Of a stretch of DNA of 64,000 bases, positions 17,902-25,682 are shown piece by piece. The position numbers and the translations under genes were made by a program. The stretch lies in contig NZ_LTAX01000010.1 of NCBI RefSeq assembly GCF_001639745.1, positions 62,001 through 126,000 of the forward strand. The letters run 5' to 3'. The notes under the pieces are model-generated. The model saw only the letters and a list, made by a program, of their open reading frames with translations, ran no database searches and was not told the DNA's origin. Source of the stretch: Marinomonas gallaica. GTDB lineage: Bacteria > Pseudomonadota > Gammaproteobacteria > Pseudomonadales > Marinomonadaceae. Numbering within the stretch: position 1 is the stretch's first letter; each line of letters begins with the position of its first letter.

Positions 17902-18651
17902 ATGGCAAGAAAAGCAAACATCGCGAAAGAAGAAATCATCGAAGCGTGTTGGCGTTTAATTGAAACCAATACTTTTCCAAATATTCCGCGCTTAAGCGAA
18001 TACTTTAAAGAGCTTGATGGGCGTGGATGCTCTAACACAACGTTGTTAAATGCCATTAACGACTGGGAAGAAGATTACCGCGAGCATCAAGAAACAGAGT
18101 TAAAAGACATTACTGAACAATTGACGCCTACGTTTAAACGTTTTGAACGAGATGTCATTCAGCAGCTGTCAGTTCTCCTTGATGAAAAAATACAAGCTAA
18201 TGAACATCAGCTGGCGTTAAAAAAAGATGCGATAGAAGGGCGCGATAACTCTTTGGCAGATGCCTATATTCGATCTGAACAACAGTTAGAGGAGACGCAA
18301 GCACTGCTCGATTCTGTTCAGCAATCAGAACAAGACTTATTACACCAGAATCAACAGATAACGCAGCGTTATGAAGATACACTTTCACGAACGCGCGTTT
18401 TGGAGTCGGAACTTGACGACAATAAGCGTCAACTACGTGAGGCAGATACCAAACTCAATCAAGCACAAGTGGATTTGGCCAAGCAAGATCAGCAGATCAA
18501 GATGCTGACTGAAACACTTAAAACCACTCAACAACAGTTAGCGAATTTGGCACATCAGACCCAAAGCCAACACGAACAAATGTTGAGCAATGCATTGGCT
18601 GAAATAAAAGAATTAAGCAAATCACTTAAGCCCAATAAACCTGACGCATAG
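17902..18651 (+). CDS. KfrA-like DNA-binding coiled-coil protein
   Basis: 249 residues. The N-terminus MARKANIAKEEIIEACWRLI with NTTLLNAINDWEEDY matches the KfrA N-terminal DNA-binding domain (PF11740); the rest from about residue 90 to 240 is a long Gln/Glu-rich coiled coil. Plasmid KfrA proteins are autorepressors that also aid partition; chromosomal relatives are uncharacterised. Upstream ATG at 17854 lies in the inverted repeat, so the internal ATG that starts the conserved MARK block is preferred. It precedes prmB by 53 bases. Confidence 0.82.
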   Translation: MARKANIAKEEIIEACWRLIETNTFPNIPRLSEYFKELDGRGCSNTTLLNAINDWEEDYREHQETELKDITEQLTPTFKRFERDVIQQLSVLLDEKIQANEHQLALKKDAIEGRDNSLADAYIRSEQQLEETQALLDSVQQSEQDLLHQNQQITQRYEDTLSRTRVLESELDDNKRQLREADTKLNQAQVDLAKQDQQIKMLTETLKTTQQQLANLAHQTQSQHEQMLSNALAEIKELSKSLKPNKPDA

Positions 18652-18704
18652 AGTCTCACGGTTATTACCGTTATAATGTGTCATTTGCTATAAGACTGAG
18701 TTTC

Positions 18705-19613
18705 ATGAGCCGACACCAATCCGCCGTACGTGATTTACAATCGATCCAAGACTTTATTCGTTGGACCTATTCACGCTTCCTACAATCTGACATTTTCTTT
18801 GGTCATAGTACTGACAATGCTTGGGATGAAGCGATACAGCTTGTCTTAGGCTCTTTGTCGTTGCCACTGGATTTCCCCAAGGAATATTTAGACAGCCGAC
18901 TCACTGCAAATGAGAAAAAACGTATTTTAAAGTACGTTGATCGTCGAATTAAACAGCGCGAACCGTTACCTTATATCCTTGGTGAAGCTTGGTTTATGGG
19001 GCTACCATTTAAAGTTACTAAAGATACTTTGATCCCAAGATCGCCGATTATGGCATTAATAGAAGGGGAGTTTCAGCCCTGGTTGCAACAGTACCCACTT
19101 AACATTTTAGATATGTGCACGGGATCAGGCTGTTTAGGCATAGCGGCGGCATTAACCTTTGAAGATGCAAGCGTAGACATTACGGATATCAGTGAAGCCG
19201 CTCTAGACGTTGCTGCAGAAAACATCACTATGCACGATGTGAATGACCGCGTTACCGCCATTCACTCTGATATGTTTACCTCATTGGCTGGTAAGCAATA
19301 CGATTTAATTATATGTAATCCACCCTATGTGGACGCCAATGATTACGAAACAGCACCTAAAGAATTCCATAATGAGCCGCAGCTGGCGTTAACGTCAGGC
19401 GATGATGGTTTAGATTTTACCCGCGCATTTCTTGCGCAAGCAGCGAATTACTTACAAGACAATGGTATTGTTGTTTACGAAGTAGGCAATTCTGAAGTCG
19501 CACTCCAAGACGCTTACCCAGACACTCCATTTATGTGGGTAGACCTAGAGCATGGCGGCAATGGCGTTTTTGTCCTGACAAAAGACGAATTAAAGACATT
19601 ACAACAAGAGTAA
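18705..19613 (+). CDS. prmB: ribosomal protein uL3 glutamine N5-methyltransferase
   Basis: SAM-dependent enzyme that methylates a glutamine of ribosomal protein L3. The 302 residues show the HemK-family order: helical N-terminal domain, PYILGEAWFMGL, SAM loop LDMCTGSGCLGIA, and the glutamine-binding motif ICNPPYVD. The start at 18705 (MSRHQ) is preferred over 18678; both are open, E. coli has 310 residues. It sits 9 bases before aroC, the same pair order as in E. coli. Confidence 0.94.
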   Translation: MSRHQSAVRDLQSIQDFIRWTYSRFLQSDIFFGHSTDNAWDEAIQLVLGSLSLPLDFPKEYLDSRLTANEKKRILKYVDRRIKQREPLPYILGEAWFMGLPFKVTKDTLIPRSPIMALIEGEFQPWLQQYPLNILDMCTGSGCLGIAAALTFEDASVDITDISEAALDVAAENITMHDVNDRVTAIHSDMFTSLAGKQYDLIICNPPYVDANDYETAPKEFHNEPQLALTSGDDGLDFTRAFLAQAANYLQDNGIVVYEVGNSEVALQDAYPDTPFMWVDLEHGGNGVFVLTKDELKTLQQE

Positions 19614-19622
19614 TCTAACACA

Positions 19623-20723
19623 ATGGCTGGCAATACATTTGGTACATTATTCACAGTCACCACTTTTGGTGAAAGTCACGGCCTAGCATTAGGAGCAATC
19701 GTAGACGGTTGTCCGCCAGGGCTTGAATTGACAGAAGCAGACATTCAACGTGATCTGGATCTACGTAAACCAGGTACGTCTAAACATACCACTCAACGCC
19801 GCGAACCCGATGAAGTTGAAATATTATCGGGTGTGTTCGAAGGCAAGACAACAGGCACGCCGATCGGCCTATTGATCCGTAACACTGACCAACGTTCAAA
19901 AGATTACGGTAATATCAAAGATACATTCCGTCCGGCGCACGCCGATTACGTTTATGATCAGAAATTTGGTTTCCGTGATTACCGTGGTGGTGGCCGTTCA
20001 TCAGCACGCGAAACAGCAATGCGTGTGGCTGCCGGTGCGATTGCAAAGAAATGGCTTAAGCAACGATATGGTATTGAAATACAAGGCTTCTTGTCGCAAC
20101 TTGGTCCTATCAAGCTTGATGTAAAAGACTTAAGTCAAGTGTACGATAATTCCTTTTTCAGCCCAGACCCAGATGCTATTCCGGAGCTAGAAGAATACAT
20201 GACGAACCTACGCCGGGAGGGTGATTCAGTCGGTGCTAAGATTACCGTGGTTGCCAAAAATGTCACACCTGGACTTGGCGAACCTGTATTTGATCGTTTA
20301 GATGCAGACATTGCTAAAGCAATGATGGGCATTAACGCGGTAAAAGGCGTGGAAATCGGTGATGGTTTTGCGGTTATTGAACAAAAAGGCAGCGAGCATC
20401 GCGATGAAATGACCCCCGAAGGTTTCTTAAGTAACCATGCCGGTGGCGTTATTGGTGGCTTGTCTTCCGGGCAAGACATTGTTGTTCATATGGCCCTTAA
20501 ACCAACATCAAGTATTACGGTGCCAGGCAAGAGTATTGATCGTCAAGGTAGCCAAATTGACGTCATCACAAAAGGTCGTCATGACCCATGTGTTGGTATT
20601 CGTGCGACCCCCATTGCTGAAGCAATGTTGGCTTTGACGTTGATTGACCATGTATTGCGCAACCGCGGCCAAAATGCTGATGTACACTGTGAAACCCCAG
20701 TGATCAAAGCAAACGCGGAATAA
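19623..20723 (+). CDS. aroC: chorismate synthase
   Basis: Converts 5-enolpyruvylshikimate 3-phosphate to chorismate, the last common step in aromatic amino acid synthesis; needs reduced FMN. The 366 residues carry the N-terminal [37 protein letters not shown], and [18 protein letters not shown] signatures. It is co-directional with prmB, and ends before an intrinsic terminator. aroA, the previous step, lies at 41.8 kb of the window. Confidence 0.98.
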   Translation: MAGNTFGTLFTVTTFGESHGLALGAIVDGCPPGLELTEADIQRDLDLRKPGTSKHTTQRREPDEVEILSGVFEGKTTGTPIGLLIRNTDQRSKDYGNIKDTFRPAHADYVYDQKFGFRDYRGGGRSSARETAMRVAAGAIAKKWLKQRYGIEIQGFLSQLGPIKLDVKDLSQVYDNSFFSPDPDAIPELEEYMTNLRREGDSVGAKITVVAKNVTPGLGEPVFDRLDADIAKAMMGINAVKGVEIGDGFAVIEQKGSEHRDEMTPEGFLSNHAGGVIGGLSSGQDIVVHMALKPTSSITVPGKSIDRQGSQIDVITKGRHDPCVGIRATPIAEAMLALTLIDHVLRNRGQNADVHCETPVIKANAE

Positions 20724-20739
20724 TGTAGTTTGTGATTTC

Positions 20740-20765
20740 AAAAGGTCGCTTTGGCGGCCTTTTTC
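20740..20765 (+). terminator. intrinsic terminator after aroC
   Basis: AAAAGGTCGC, loop TTTG, GCGGCCTTTT (one T-G pair) followed by more T residues, between aroC and yjjX. Confidence 0.8.
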
Positions 20766-20782
20766 TGTTTAAAGGATTACCT

Positions 20783-21334
20783 ATGTCTAATGCTGTCATC
20801 CGAGTACTAGTAGGTTCAAACAACCCAGTTAAAAAGGGCGCTGCAATGAAGGCTTTTGCTAAAGCGTTCCCAACTCGCGCTATCCACTGTGAAGAGATAT
20901 CGGCACCATCTAACGTTGCCGACCAACCCATGAATGAAGCGGATACTAAACTAGGCTCACAAAATAGAGCAACATTCTGCGCTCACAGCGATAGCAAACA
21001 ACAATTTGATTATTATGTTGCCATGGAAGGTGGCGTGGATTCATTCAGTGAAGGTCCTGCAACATTTGCATACGTCACCATACGTGATCAACAAGGCCGT
21101 ATTGTCACGGGACGCAGCGCAAATTTACCCTTACCACGTAAGGTGTACAGCAGATTAGAGCAGGGTGAAGAACTCGCTCATGTAATGGATGATCTATTCA
21201 ATGATCAAAACATTCGCCAAAAAGGCGGTGCCATTGGCATTTTCACCAATAAGATTGAAACTCGAGAAAGTGTCTACATGCAGGCGTTGATATTGGCATT
21301 GGCACCATATTTACATGAAGAGATTTATCAATGA
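20783..21334 (+). CDS. yjjX: inosine/xanthosine triphosphatase YjjX
   Basis: House-cleaning phosphatase that hydrolyses damaged purine triphosphates such as ITP and XTP. The 183 residues start with VLVGSNNPVKKGAAMKAF (substrate loop) and contain AMEGGVDS and the RKGGAIG-like QKGGAIGIFTN, typical of the family (E. coli 170). The start at 20783 is set by AAAGGA 7 bases upstream; codons before it lie in the terminator. Its stop overlaps the yjjG start by 4 bases. Confidence 0.92.
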   Translation: MSNAVIRVLVGSNNPVKKGAAMKAFAKAFPTRAIHCEEISAPSNVADQPMNEADTKLGSQNRATFCAHSDSKQQFDYYVAMEGGVDSFSEGPATFAYVTIRDQQGRIVTGRSANLPLPRKVYSRLEQGEELAHVMDDLFNDQNIRQKGGAIGIFTNKIETRESVYMQALILALAPYLHEEIYQ

Positions 21335-22032
21335 TCAATCGTTACAGTCATTTTCTATTTGACGCAGATGAAACACTTTTCAAATTTGATGCGTTTGCAG
21401 TGCTGCAACATATGTTTCAGCAATTTGACGTGTACTTTGATGTGGCACATTTTGAGGAGTATCAGAAACTTAATAAGCCGCTTTGGGTGCAATATCAGAA
21501 CGGAGATATCAGCGCAGAAACACTGCAAATTACCAGATTTGAATACTGGGCCAATACGTTAAATGTTTCAGCTAAGCATCTAAATGAGCGTTTCTTGAAC
21601 AGCATGGCGTTAATCTGTGAACCATTAGCGGGTGCAAAAGAACTTATTGAGCATTTGTTAGCACAACAGAAATCCTTAACCATTGTGACGAATGGATTTA
21701 CCGCATTACAACAAAAGCGCCTTAAAGCAACGGGCTTAGAGTCAGCGTTTGAACACATCGTTATTTCTGAGCAGATTGGTTGGGCGAAACCAAACGTAAA
21801 AGTATTTGAACATACGTTAGATTTACTAGGATTAGGCAGCGACGATAAAGCAAAGGTTCTGATGATCGGCGATACGCTCGAGTCAGATATTCAAGGCGGA
21901 ATTAATGCTGGCATCGATACGTGCTGGCTAAACCATAACAACGCCAGCCATCAGGGCATTAAACCAACATACAGCGTAACAAATCTGAATCAGTTATTAG
22001 ACATGCTTAAACAAAAAATGCCACGAGATTAG
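21331..22032 (+). CDS. yjjG: pyrimidine 5'-nucleotidase YjjG (HAD family)
   Basis: HAD-superfamily phosphatase that dephosphorylates non-canonical pyrimidine nucleotides. Motif I is FDADETLFKFD (nucleophile in DxDET), motif II TIVTNGF, motif III Lys in GWAKPNVKVF, and motif IV IGDTLESDIQGG. The 233 residues match E. coli YjjG (225). It overlaps yjjX by 4 bases, joining a purine and a pyrimidine nucleotide-sanitising enzyme in one transcript. Confidence 0.92.
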   Translation: MINRYSHFLFDADETLFKFDAFAVLQHMFQQFDVYFDVAHFEEYQKLNKPLWVQYQNGDISAETLQITRFEYWANTLNVSAKHLNERFLNSMALICEPLAGAKELIEHLLAQQKSLTIVTNGFTALQQKRLKATGLESAFEHIVISEQIGWAKPNVKVFEHTLDLLGLGSDDKAKVLMIGDTLESDIQGGINAGIDTCWLNHNNASHQGIKPTYSVTNLNQLLDMLKQKMPRD

Positions 22033-22056
22033 ATTAAGACAACACGGAAAGACGCC

Positions 22057-22092
22057 CACTATTTCCGATAAATGTTATTATCGGAAATAGTG
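22057..22092. repeat. perfect 15-bp hairpin downstream of yjjG
   Basis: CACTATTTCCGATAA, loop ATGTTA, TTATCGGAAATAGTG. No T-run follows, so it is not a classical intrinsic terminator, though it may stabilise or end the yjjX-yjjG message. It marks the left edge of the gene-poor 22.03-22.9 kb segment. Confidence 0.8.
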
Positions 22093-22266
22093 TAATATTA
22101 AGAAATACGGCCTTTTTGGATCTAATTACGCTTTTTATTTAAGCTTATGCATAACTTTGATCTAAGCATCATTTTCCTTAGTGACTCAAGAACTGCACTT
22201 GTTAAGTCCTAATGCTTGACGCTGTCTACGACGGTTATAGCCGTTATCGCATATTTAGACATCAAG

Positions 22267-22512
22267 CTATGCACCACACCTTTTTTGTTGAAAAGTATGT
22301 TCTTGCCAATATGGCGGCTCACCATAAACTTCTGAAAAATAATCAATCACAGCCCGTACATTCGTTGATGGGTGCCGCGAGTTTGGGTAAATAGCAGCCA
22401 CATATTGATCTTCTGTTTTAATGGCACATTCATGGCTTGTTAATAATCGGACTAATTCACCAGACCCTAAATATTGACCGATAAGCCAATCTGGAAATAA
22501 TACAATAACGTT
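22267..22512 (-). pseudogene. LysR-family regulator, C-terminal remnant
   Basis: About 80 codons on the minus strand, without a start codon of its own, end at the stop 22269-22267. The translation includes VLFPDWLIGQYLGSGELVRL, AAIYPNSRHPSTNVRAVIDY and YGEPPYWQEH, which is the last part of the effector domain of LysR regulators of the GcvA/AmpR-like group. The DNA-binding and most of the effector domain are gone; the homology stops where a plus-strand transporter fragment begins. It is a relic, not expressed as a regulator. Confidence 0.75.
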
Positions 22513-22513
22513 A

Positions 22514-22630
22514 ATGGATGTGCCTAAATGGCAACTGCTCGGTGCTATGCTTGGGGTTCCCTACGTTGTGATCATGGTATTAGCGATGCAGCGTATTGGT
22601 ATGGCGATGGCTGATATGCATATTTTTTAA
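22514..22630 (+). pseudogene. DMT/YdcZ-like transporter fragment
   Basis: 38 codons from an ATG to a stop: MDVPKWQLLGAMLGVPYVVI, then MVLAMQRIGMAMADM. It resembles the internal PWxWLGGLLGAxYVV helix segment of small YdcZ (DUF606) or related DMT membrane proteins. The frame is lost after about 35 residues. It directly abuts the LysR remnant on the other strand, as if a deletion joined a regulator to the gene it once faced. The family name is tentative. Confidence 0.45.
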
Positions 22631-22730
22631 ACAATTTGATCGTTGACTTAGATCTCTATTTAAACGTTAATAGGACTGTCTTTTAGACAATTTTATTCTA
22701 TACACATAACGCGAAATTTAGGAGGCAGTT

Positions 22731-22823
22731 ATGGAGCATTTTCATTGCGTGGCGACATCAATTGCTAAACCTAATCTCTATGCCCGAAATGTCATCCGAA
22801 CATTTGGACTTAGTCGCGTTTAG
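22731..22823 (+). CDS. 30-residue small ORF with strong ribosome site
   Basis: ATG at 22731 is preceded by AGGAGG with 5 bases spacing, one of the best ribosome sites in the window. The peptide is MEHFHCVATSIAKPNLYARN followed by VIRTFGLSRV and a stop. It is basic, has one Cys and no membrane helix. Downstream are a 10-bp hairpin and the DUF1127 gene, so it could be a leader peptide or an independent small protein. No homologue is recognised. Confidence 0.5.
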   Translation: MEHFHCVATSIAKPNLYARNVIRTFGLSRV

Positions 22824-22837
22824 TGTTTGATTACAAC

Positions 22838-22864
22838 ATTGACCGCGGAACTTACGCGGTCAAT
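22838..22864 (+). terminator. 10-bp hairpin between the small ORF and the DUF1127 gene
   Basis: ATTGACCGCG, loop GAACTTA, CGCGGTCAAT, followed by AAAGTTTTCCTTTCTT. It may be a terminator or attenuator; the T-tract is interrupted. Confidence 0.6.
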
Positions 22865-22893
22865 AAAGTTTTCCTTTCTTCGTAAGTTCTATC

Positions 22894-22914
22894 GGTCTCA
22901 TACTTTTGGAGACT
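22894..22914 (+). promoter_or_regulatory. hairpin covering the DUF1127 ribosome site
   Basis: GTCTC (22895-22899) pairs with GAGAC (22909-22913), a G-T pair extending it; the second arm contains the GGAGA ribosome site of the gene that starts at 22919. Folding would hide the site. Short stem, so weak alone. Confidence 0.4.
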
Positions 22915-22918
22915 TACC

Positions 22919-23113
22919 ATGAGCTTAATCGCCTTAATGAACTACCTTAAAGATTCACTTGAGCAGCGTCGTACTAACGCAACGTTCAAACACTTAGACG
23001 ATCACGTATTGCGTGATATCGGCTTTATTCGTGACCAAGGTAACATTCGCCCTCTTTCTGGCACTCAAAAAGAGCGCAGTAGACCACCCGAAAAAAGGTT
23101 AAGTGATAGTTGA
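22919..23113 (+). CDS. DUF1127 small protein
   Basis: 64 residues. The central FKHLDDHVLRDIGFIRDQG matches the DUF1127 motif (LxxLxDxxLxDIGI), with a preceding Arg segment EQRRTNATF and a basic tail. DUF1127 (YjiS-like) proteins are small, Arg-rich and in some bacteria bind RNA or affect phosphate and small-RNA biology. The ribosome site GGAGA lies 6 bases upstream, inside a possible hairpin. It converges on the HExxH gene with a 15-bp inverted repeat between. Confidence 0.85.
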   Translation: MSLIALMNYLKDSLEQRRTNATFKHLDDHVLRDIGFIRDQGNIRPLSGTQKERSRPPEKRLSDS

Positions 23114-23123
23114 TGAACAACTT

Positions 23124-23173
23124 AGGAATTAGCTAATAAGCAGACAATATCCATTATATATTAGCTAATTCCT
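23124..23173. terminator. 15-bp inverted repeat at the convergence of DUF1127 and HExxH genes
   Basis: AGGAATTAGCTAATA and TATTAGCTAATTCCT with a 20-base loop. The right arm covers the last codons of the minus-strand gene (stop at 23156-23154). It can form in both transcripts and probably acts as a bidirectional terminator or 3'-end stabiliser. Confidence 0.6.
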
Positions 23174-23915
23174 GATATTTTCGATTTTCTTGTGCTGCTA
23201 CAGCTGTGCCTAGTAACGAAAAGTATTGTCGAAACATTTCATTAATCATCTGCCTTTGTACACCTTTAGGATATAACCCACGTTCTGCCTCCTCCGAATA
23301 ACGGCTACCACGAACTAAAAATCGACTGTTAGGAGCGCAATCTTCTATAAAGGCTTCAAACGCGCGGGCGCACATTTCTTCTGGCCTTGAGTAATACAGT
23401 ACGCCTAAACGATCATCCGTTTCCTGCGACGCAATAAACATATCACTGGCTTGCTTGGCATCTTGTGACAACAAGATCACTTCAAAACATTGAGCCAGTA
23501 AATCATTTAAAGCATGTGGTCCATATGGGTATTCATGTAACCAAAGTTTAGAGGCAAATTGCATGCGATCGGCGATGGGAAACATCTTTTGTCCCATATA
23601 ATGATCGAACGCATGAAACCATTCGTGTGCGAGACTGCCTGCACCAGCATTTTTGGCTAATGAAAGCTTACGTATTGCAGGCACATAATGTGCTGAAACA
23701 CCTGGTCGCCCTCCTTTACCGTATTGCAACCCTAACGAATGACGTAGAGAAATCACCGACTCCGGAACACTTAATACGTTCATAAGATCCATTAGAGCAT
23801 AATAAAAATTGCTCGCAGCTCGATCACGCTCTTTCGGTTTAACCCACTGTCCGATCTCAATACTCTTAAAATTGAATTGCTGGCGAATCGTGACGAAATT
23901 GATTGGATGGCTCAT
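23154..23915 (-). CDS. CLCA_X / LPD1-like protein with HExxH motif
   Basis: 253 residues. The block FNFKSIEIGQWVKPKERDRA, ISLRHSLGLQYGKGGRPG, and GAGSLAHEWFHAFDHYMG (HExxH at 97-101, with D104 and H105 as possible further ligands) matches what I recall of the CLCA_X family and of the LPD1 domain found in giant polyvalent proteins of phages and mobile elements. It is likely a zinc metallopeptidase-fold protein acting in the cytoplasm, as no signal peptide is seen. Substrate unknown. It stands alone, divergent from a SotB-type exporter by 205 bases. Confidence 0.75.
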   Translation of the reverse strand: MSHPINFVTIRQQFNFKSIEIGQWVKPKERDRAASNFYYALMDLMNVLSVPESVISLRHSLGLQYGKGGRPGVSAHYVPAIRKLSLAKNAGAGSLAHEWFHAFDHYMGQKMFPIADRMQFASKLWLHEYPYGPHALNDLLAQCFEVILLSQDAKQASDMFIASQETDDRLGVLYYSRPEEMCARAFEAFIEDCAPNSRFLVRGSRYSEEAERGLYPKGVQRQMINEMFRQYFSLLGTAVAAQENRKYQELANI

Positions 23916-24120
23916 GGGGTGTCTATAGCAACTAACAGTATTTCGGGCACTTTATCACACCCATGATGAGTCATATACAAACAAGCGACACTAGAAAGCC
24001 CTTAAGCGATCTTTCATCGCTGCTAATACATGTTAGATTCTCATTTATGGCTTTATCTTATCGCTATAAAATGAAAAATATACAGGTTCTAATACGCCTA
24101 AATAAGCCCTTGGTATTCAT

Positions 24121-25332
24121 ATGACACAGCTTGCCCCAGCAGAAAACACACCTCGCCGCATACAATATTTACGCGTATTCGCGCTTGGCTTTTGTGCTTT
24201 CATTTTTAATACCTCAGAATTTGTACCTGTAGGGCTACTGTCTGACATCTCTAACGATTTCGGTATTGCACCGTCACAGACAGGCTGGATGCTTACCATT
24301 TACGCATGGATTGTGGGCGTTATGTCATTGCCCATGATGCTGATTACCAGCCGAATGGAACGTAAATTACTGCTGCTAGTAACCTGTACGGTTTTCATTA
24401 TTAGCCATGGATTATCAACCATTGCTTGGGACTTCCAGAGCCTGATGATCAGTCGAATTGGTGTAGCGTTCGCCCATGCTGTGTTTTGGTCCATCACGGC
24501 ATCCATCGCCATTCGTGTTGCTCCCCCAGGAAAAATGAACTTCGCTTTGAGTGTGCTTGCAACCGGTACCGGCATGGCCATGGTTCTAGGCGTTCCGTTA
24601 GGTCGTATGATTGGACAAGCAATGGGTTGGCGGATGGCTTTTGAGGTGATTGGACTCGCTGCATTAGTGATTACATTTCTAGTCTTTCGTTTATTACCTA
24701 AGCTTCCGAGTTTGACTCGTGGCGATTTGAAAAACAAAGTCCAGTCTGTGTTTAAGAATAAACCGTTATTTGTGATGTACTTCGCTGTATTTCTCGCCTT
24801 TACCGCTCACTACGGCTCATACAGTTACATTGAGCCTTTCTTGATGGATTTTGGCGGTATCTCAAGTAGTTTCACCACGGTTATTCTGCTGACTTTTGGT
24901 CTCGCAGGTATCATCGGCAGTACACTATTTAGTTATCTTGGCGAGAAGTTTGGAAAGCAGCTAATGATTGGTAGCGCGGCTGGTATGACCATTTGCATGT
25001 TCTTTTTAGCCTATGCTTTGTCTTCCGCAACAGCCTTGATGATTATTACAGTGGTTTGGGGAGCGGCATTGTTATTAACGTGTTTAGCTATGCAGGCGCG
25101 GGTACTGAGTGTCGATAGCAATGCTTCGGACATCATCATGTCACTGTTTTCCGGCATCATCAATTTAGGAATTGGTGCTGGGGCGTTAGTTGGCTCTATT
25201 TCTATCGAACAATTGGGATTGGGAAGTATTGGTTACGTGGCTTCTGCCATTGCCTTTATTGGTATCTTTGTCGCGATTTACATTGCTCGTATGGGGATTA
25301 CCCCAGTCGCCACTAACGGCGCAAGCCATTAG
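24121..25332 (+). CDS. MFS exporter, SotB (sugar efflux)-like
   Basis: 403 residues with 12 predicted membrane helices. It opens with FALGFCAFIFNTSEFVPVGL and carries the DHA1-type motif in SRMERK and a long central loop near residue 200. It matches the SotB/YdeA group, which exports arabinose and isopropyl thiogalactoside in E. coli and belongs to the drug:H+ antiporter family. Substrate is not certain. The 3' end overlaps the convergent HMA-like gene by 20 bases. Confidence 0.88.
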   Translation: MTQLAPAENTPRRIQYLRVFALGFCAFIFNTSEFVPVGLLSDISNDFGIAPSQTGWMLTIYAWIVGVMSLPMMLITSRMERKLLLLVTCTVFIISHGLSTIAWDFQSLMISRIGVAFAHAVFWSITASIAIRVAPPGKMNFALSVLATGTGMAMVLGVPLGRMIGQAMGWRMAFEVIGLAALVITFLVFRLLPKLPSLTRGDLKNKVQSVFKNKPLFVMYFAVFLAFTAHYGSYSYIEPFLMDFGGISSSFTTVILLTFGLAGIIGSTLFSYLGEKFGKQLMIGSAAGMTICMFFLAYALSSATALMIITVVWGAALLLTCLAMQARVLSVDSNASDIIMSLFSGIINLGIGAGALVGSISIEQLGLGSIGYVASAIAFIGIFVAIYIARMGITPVATNGASH

Positions 25333-25651
25333 GTGGCTTGCCGCAGCAATGCGGTACATGCCTAGCATTTGAGCGAATGTTACGCTCTAGATAATAGACG
25401 AAAGCCAGTTTGCAACGCCACCAATAGGAGTCTCGATAAAGACGAATGCCTAATGCATCAAGAACGTCAATAACGATGTCTAATTCGAGCTGAGAAGCAT
25501 CATATCGAAACGATATGATGCTTTTTTTTGATTCAAAGTGTATTCGATCCACATATTCAAGTTGGCCTAAACACGCCATTACTAGCGATTCATCTACTGA
25601 CGAAATTTGTTTAAACTTTAGACGAACGGTGTGACAAAAAGCCAAATTCAT
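25313..25651 (-). CDS. HMA-like small protein of the copper operon
   Basis: 112 residues. The first 70 fit a beta-alpha-beta-beta-alpha-beta metal-associated fold (HTVRLKFKQISSVDESLV, YVDRIHFESKKSIISFRYD, DVLDALGIRL), but the usual CxxC is missing. The C-terminus has ARHVPHCCGKPP, with a possible metal site. Start 25651 is set by GAGGTGT 4-5 bases upstream; the longer frame from 25747 would overlap the micropeptide. Last gene of merR-copA-micropeptide-HMA. A link to copper is by context. Confidence 0.7.
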   Translation of the reverse strand: MNLAFCHTVRLKFKQISSVDESLVMACLGQLEYVDRIHFESKKSIISFRYDASQLELDIVIDVLDALGIRLYRDSYWWRCKLAFVYYLERNIRSNARHVPHCCGKPPNGLRR

Positions 25652-25682
25652 ATACACCTCAAACGGGCTAAACACGCAATGA

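Noticed and set aside
22212..22394. 60-codon plus-strand ORF in the yjjG-DUF1127 gap
   Set aside because: It is the antisense of a LysR C-terminal remnant; its own peptide has no family features or ribosome site.
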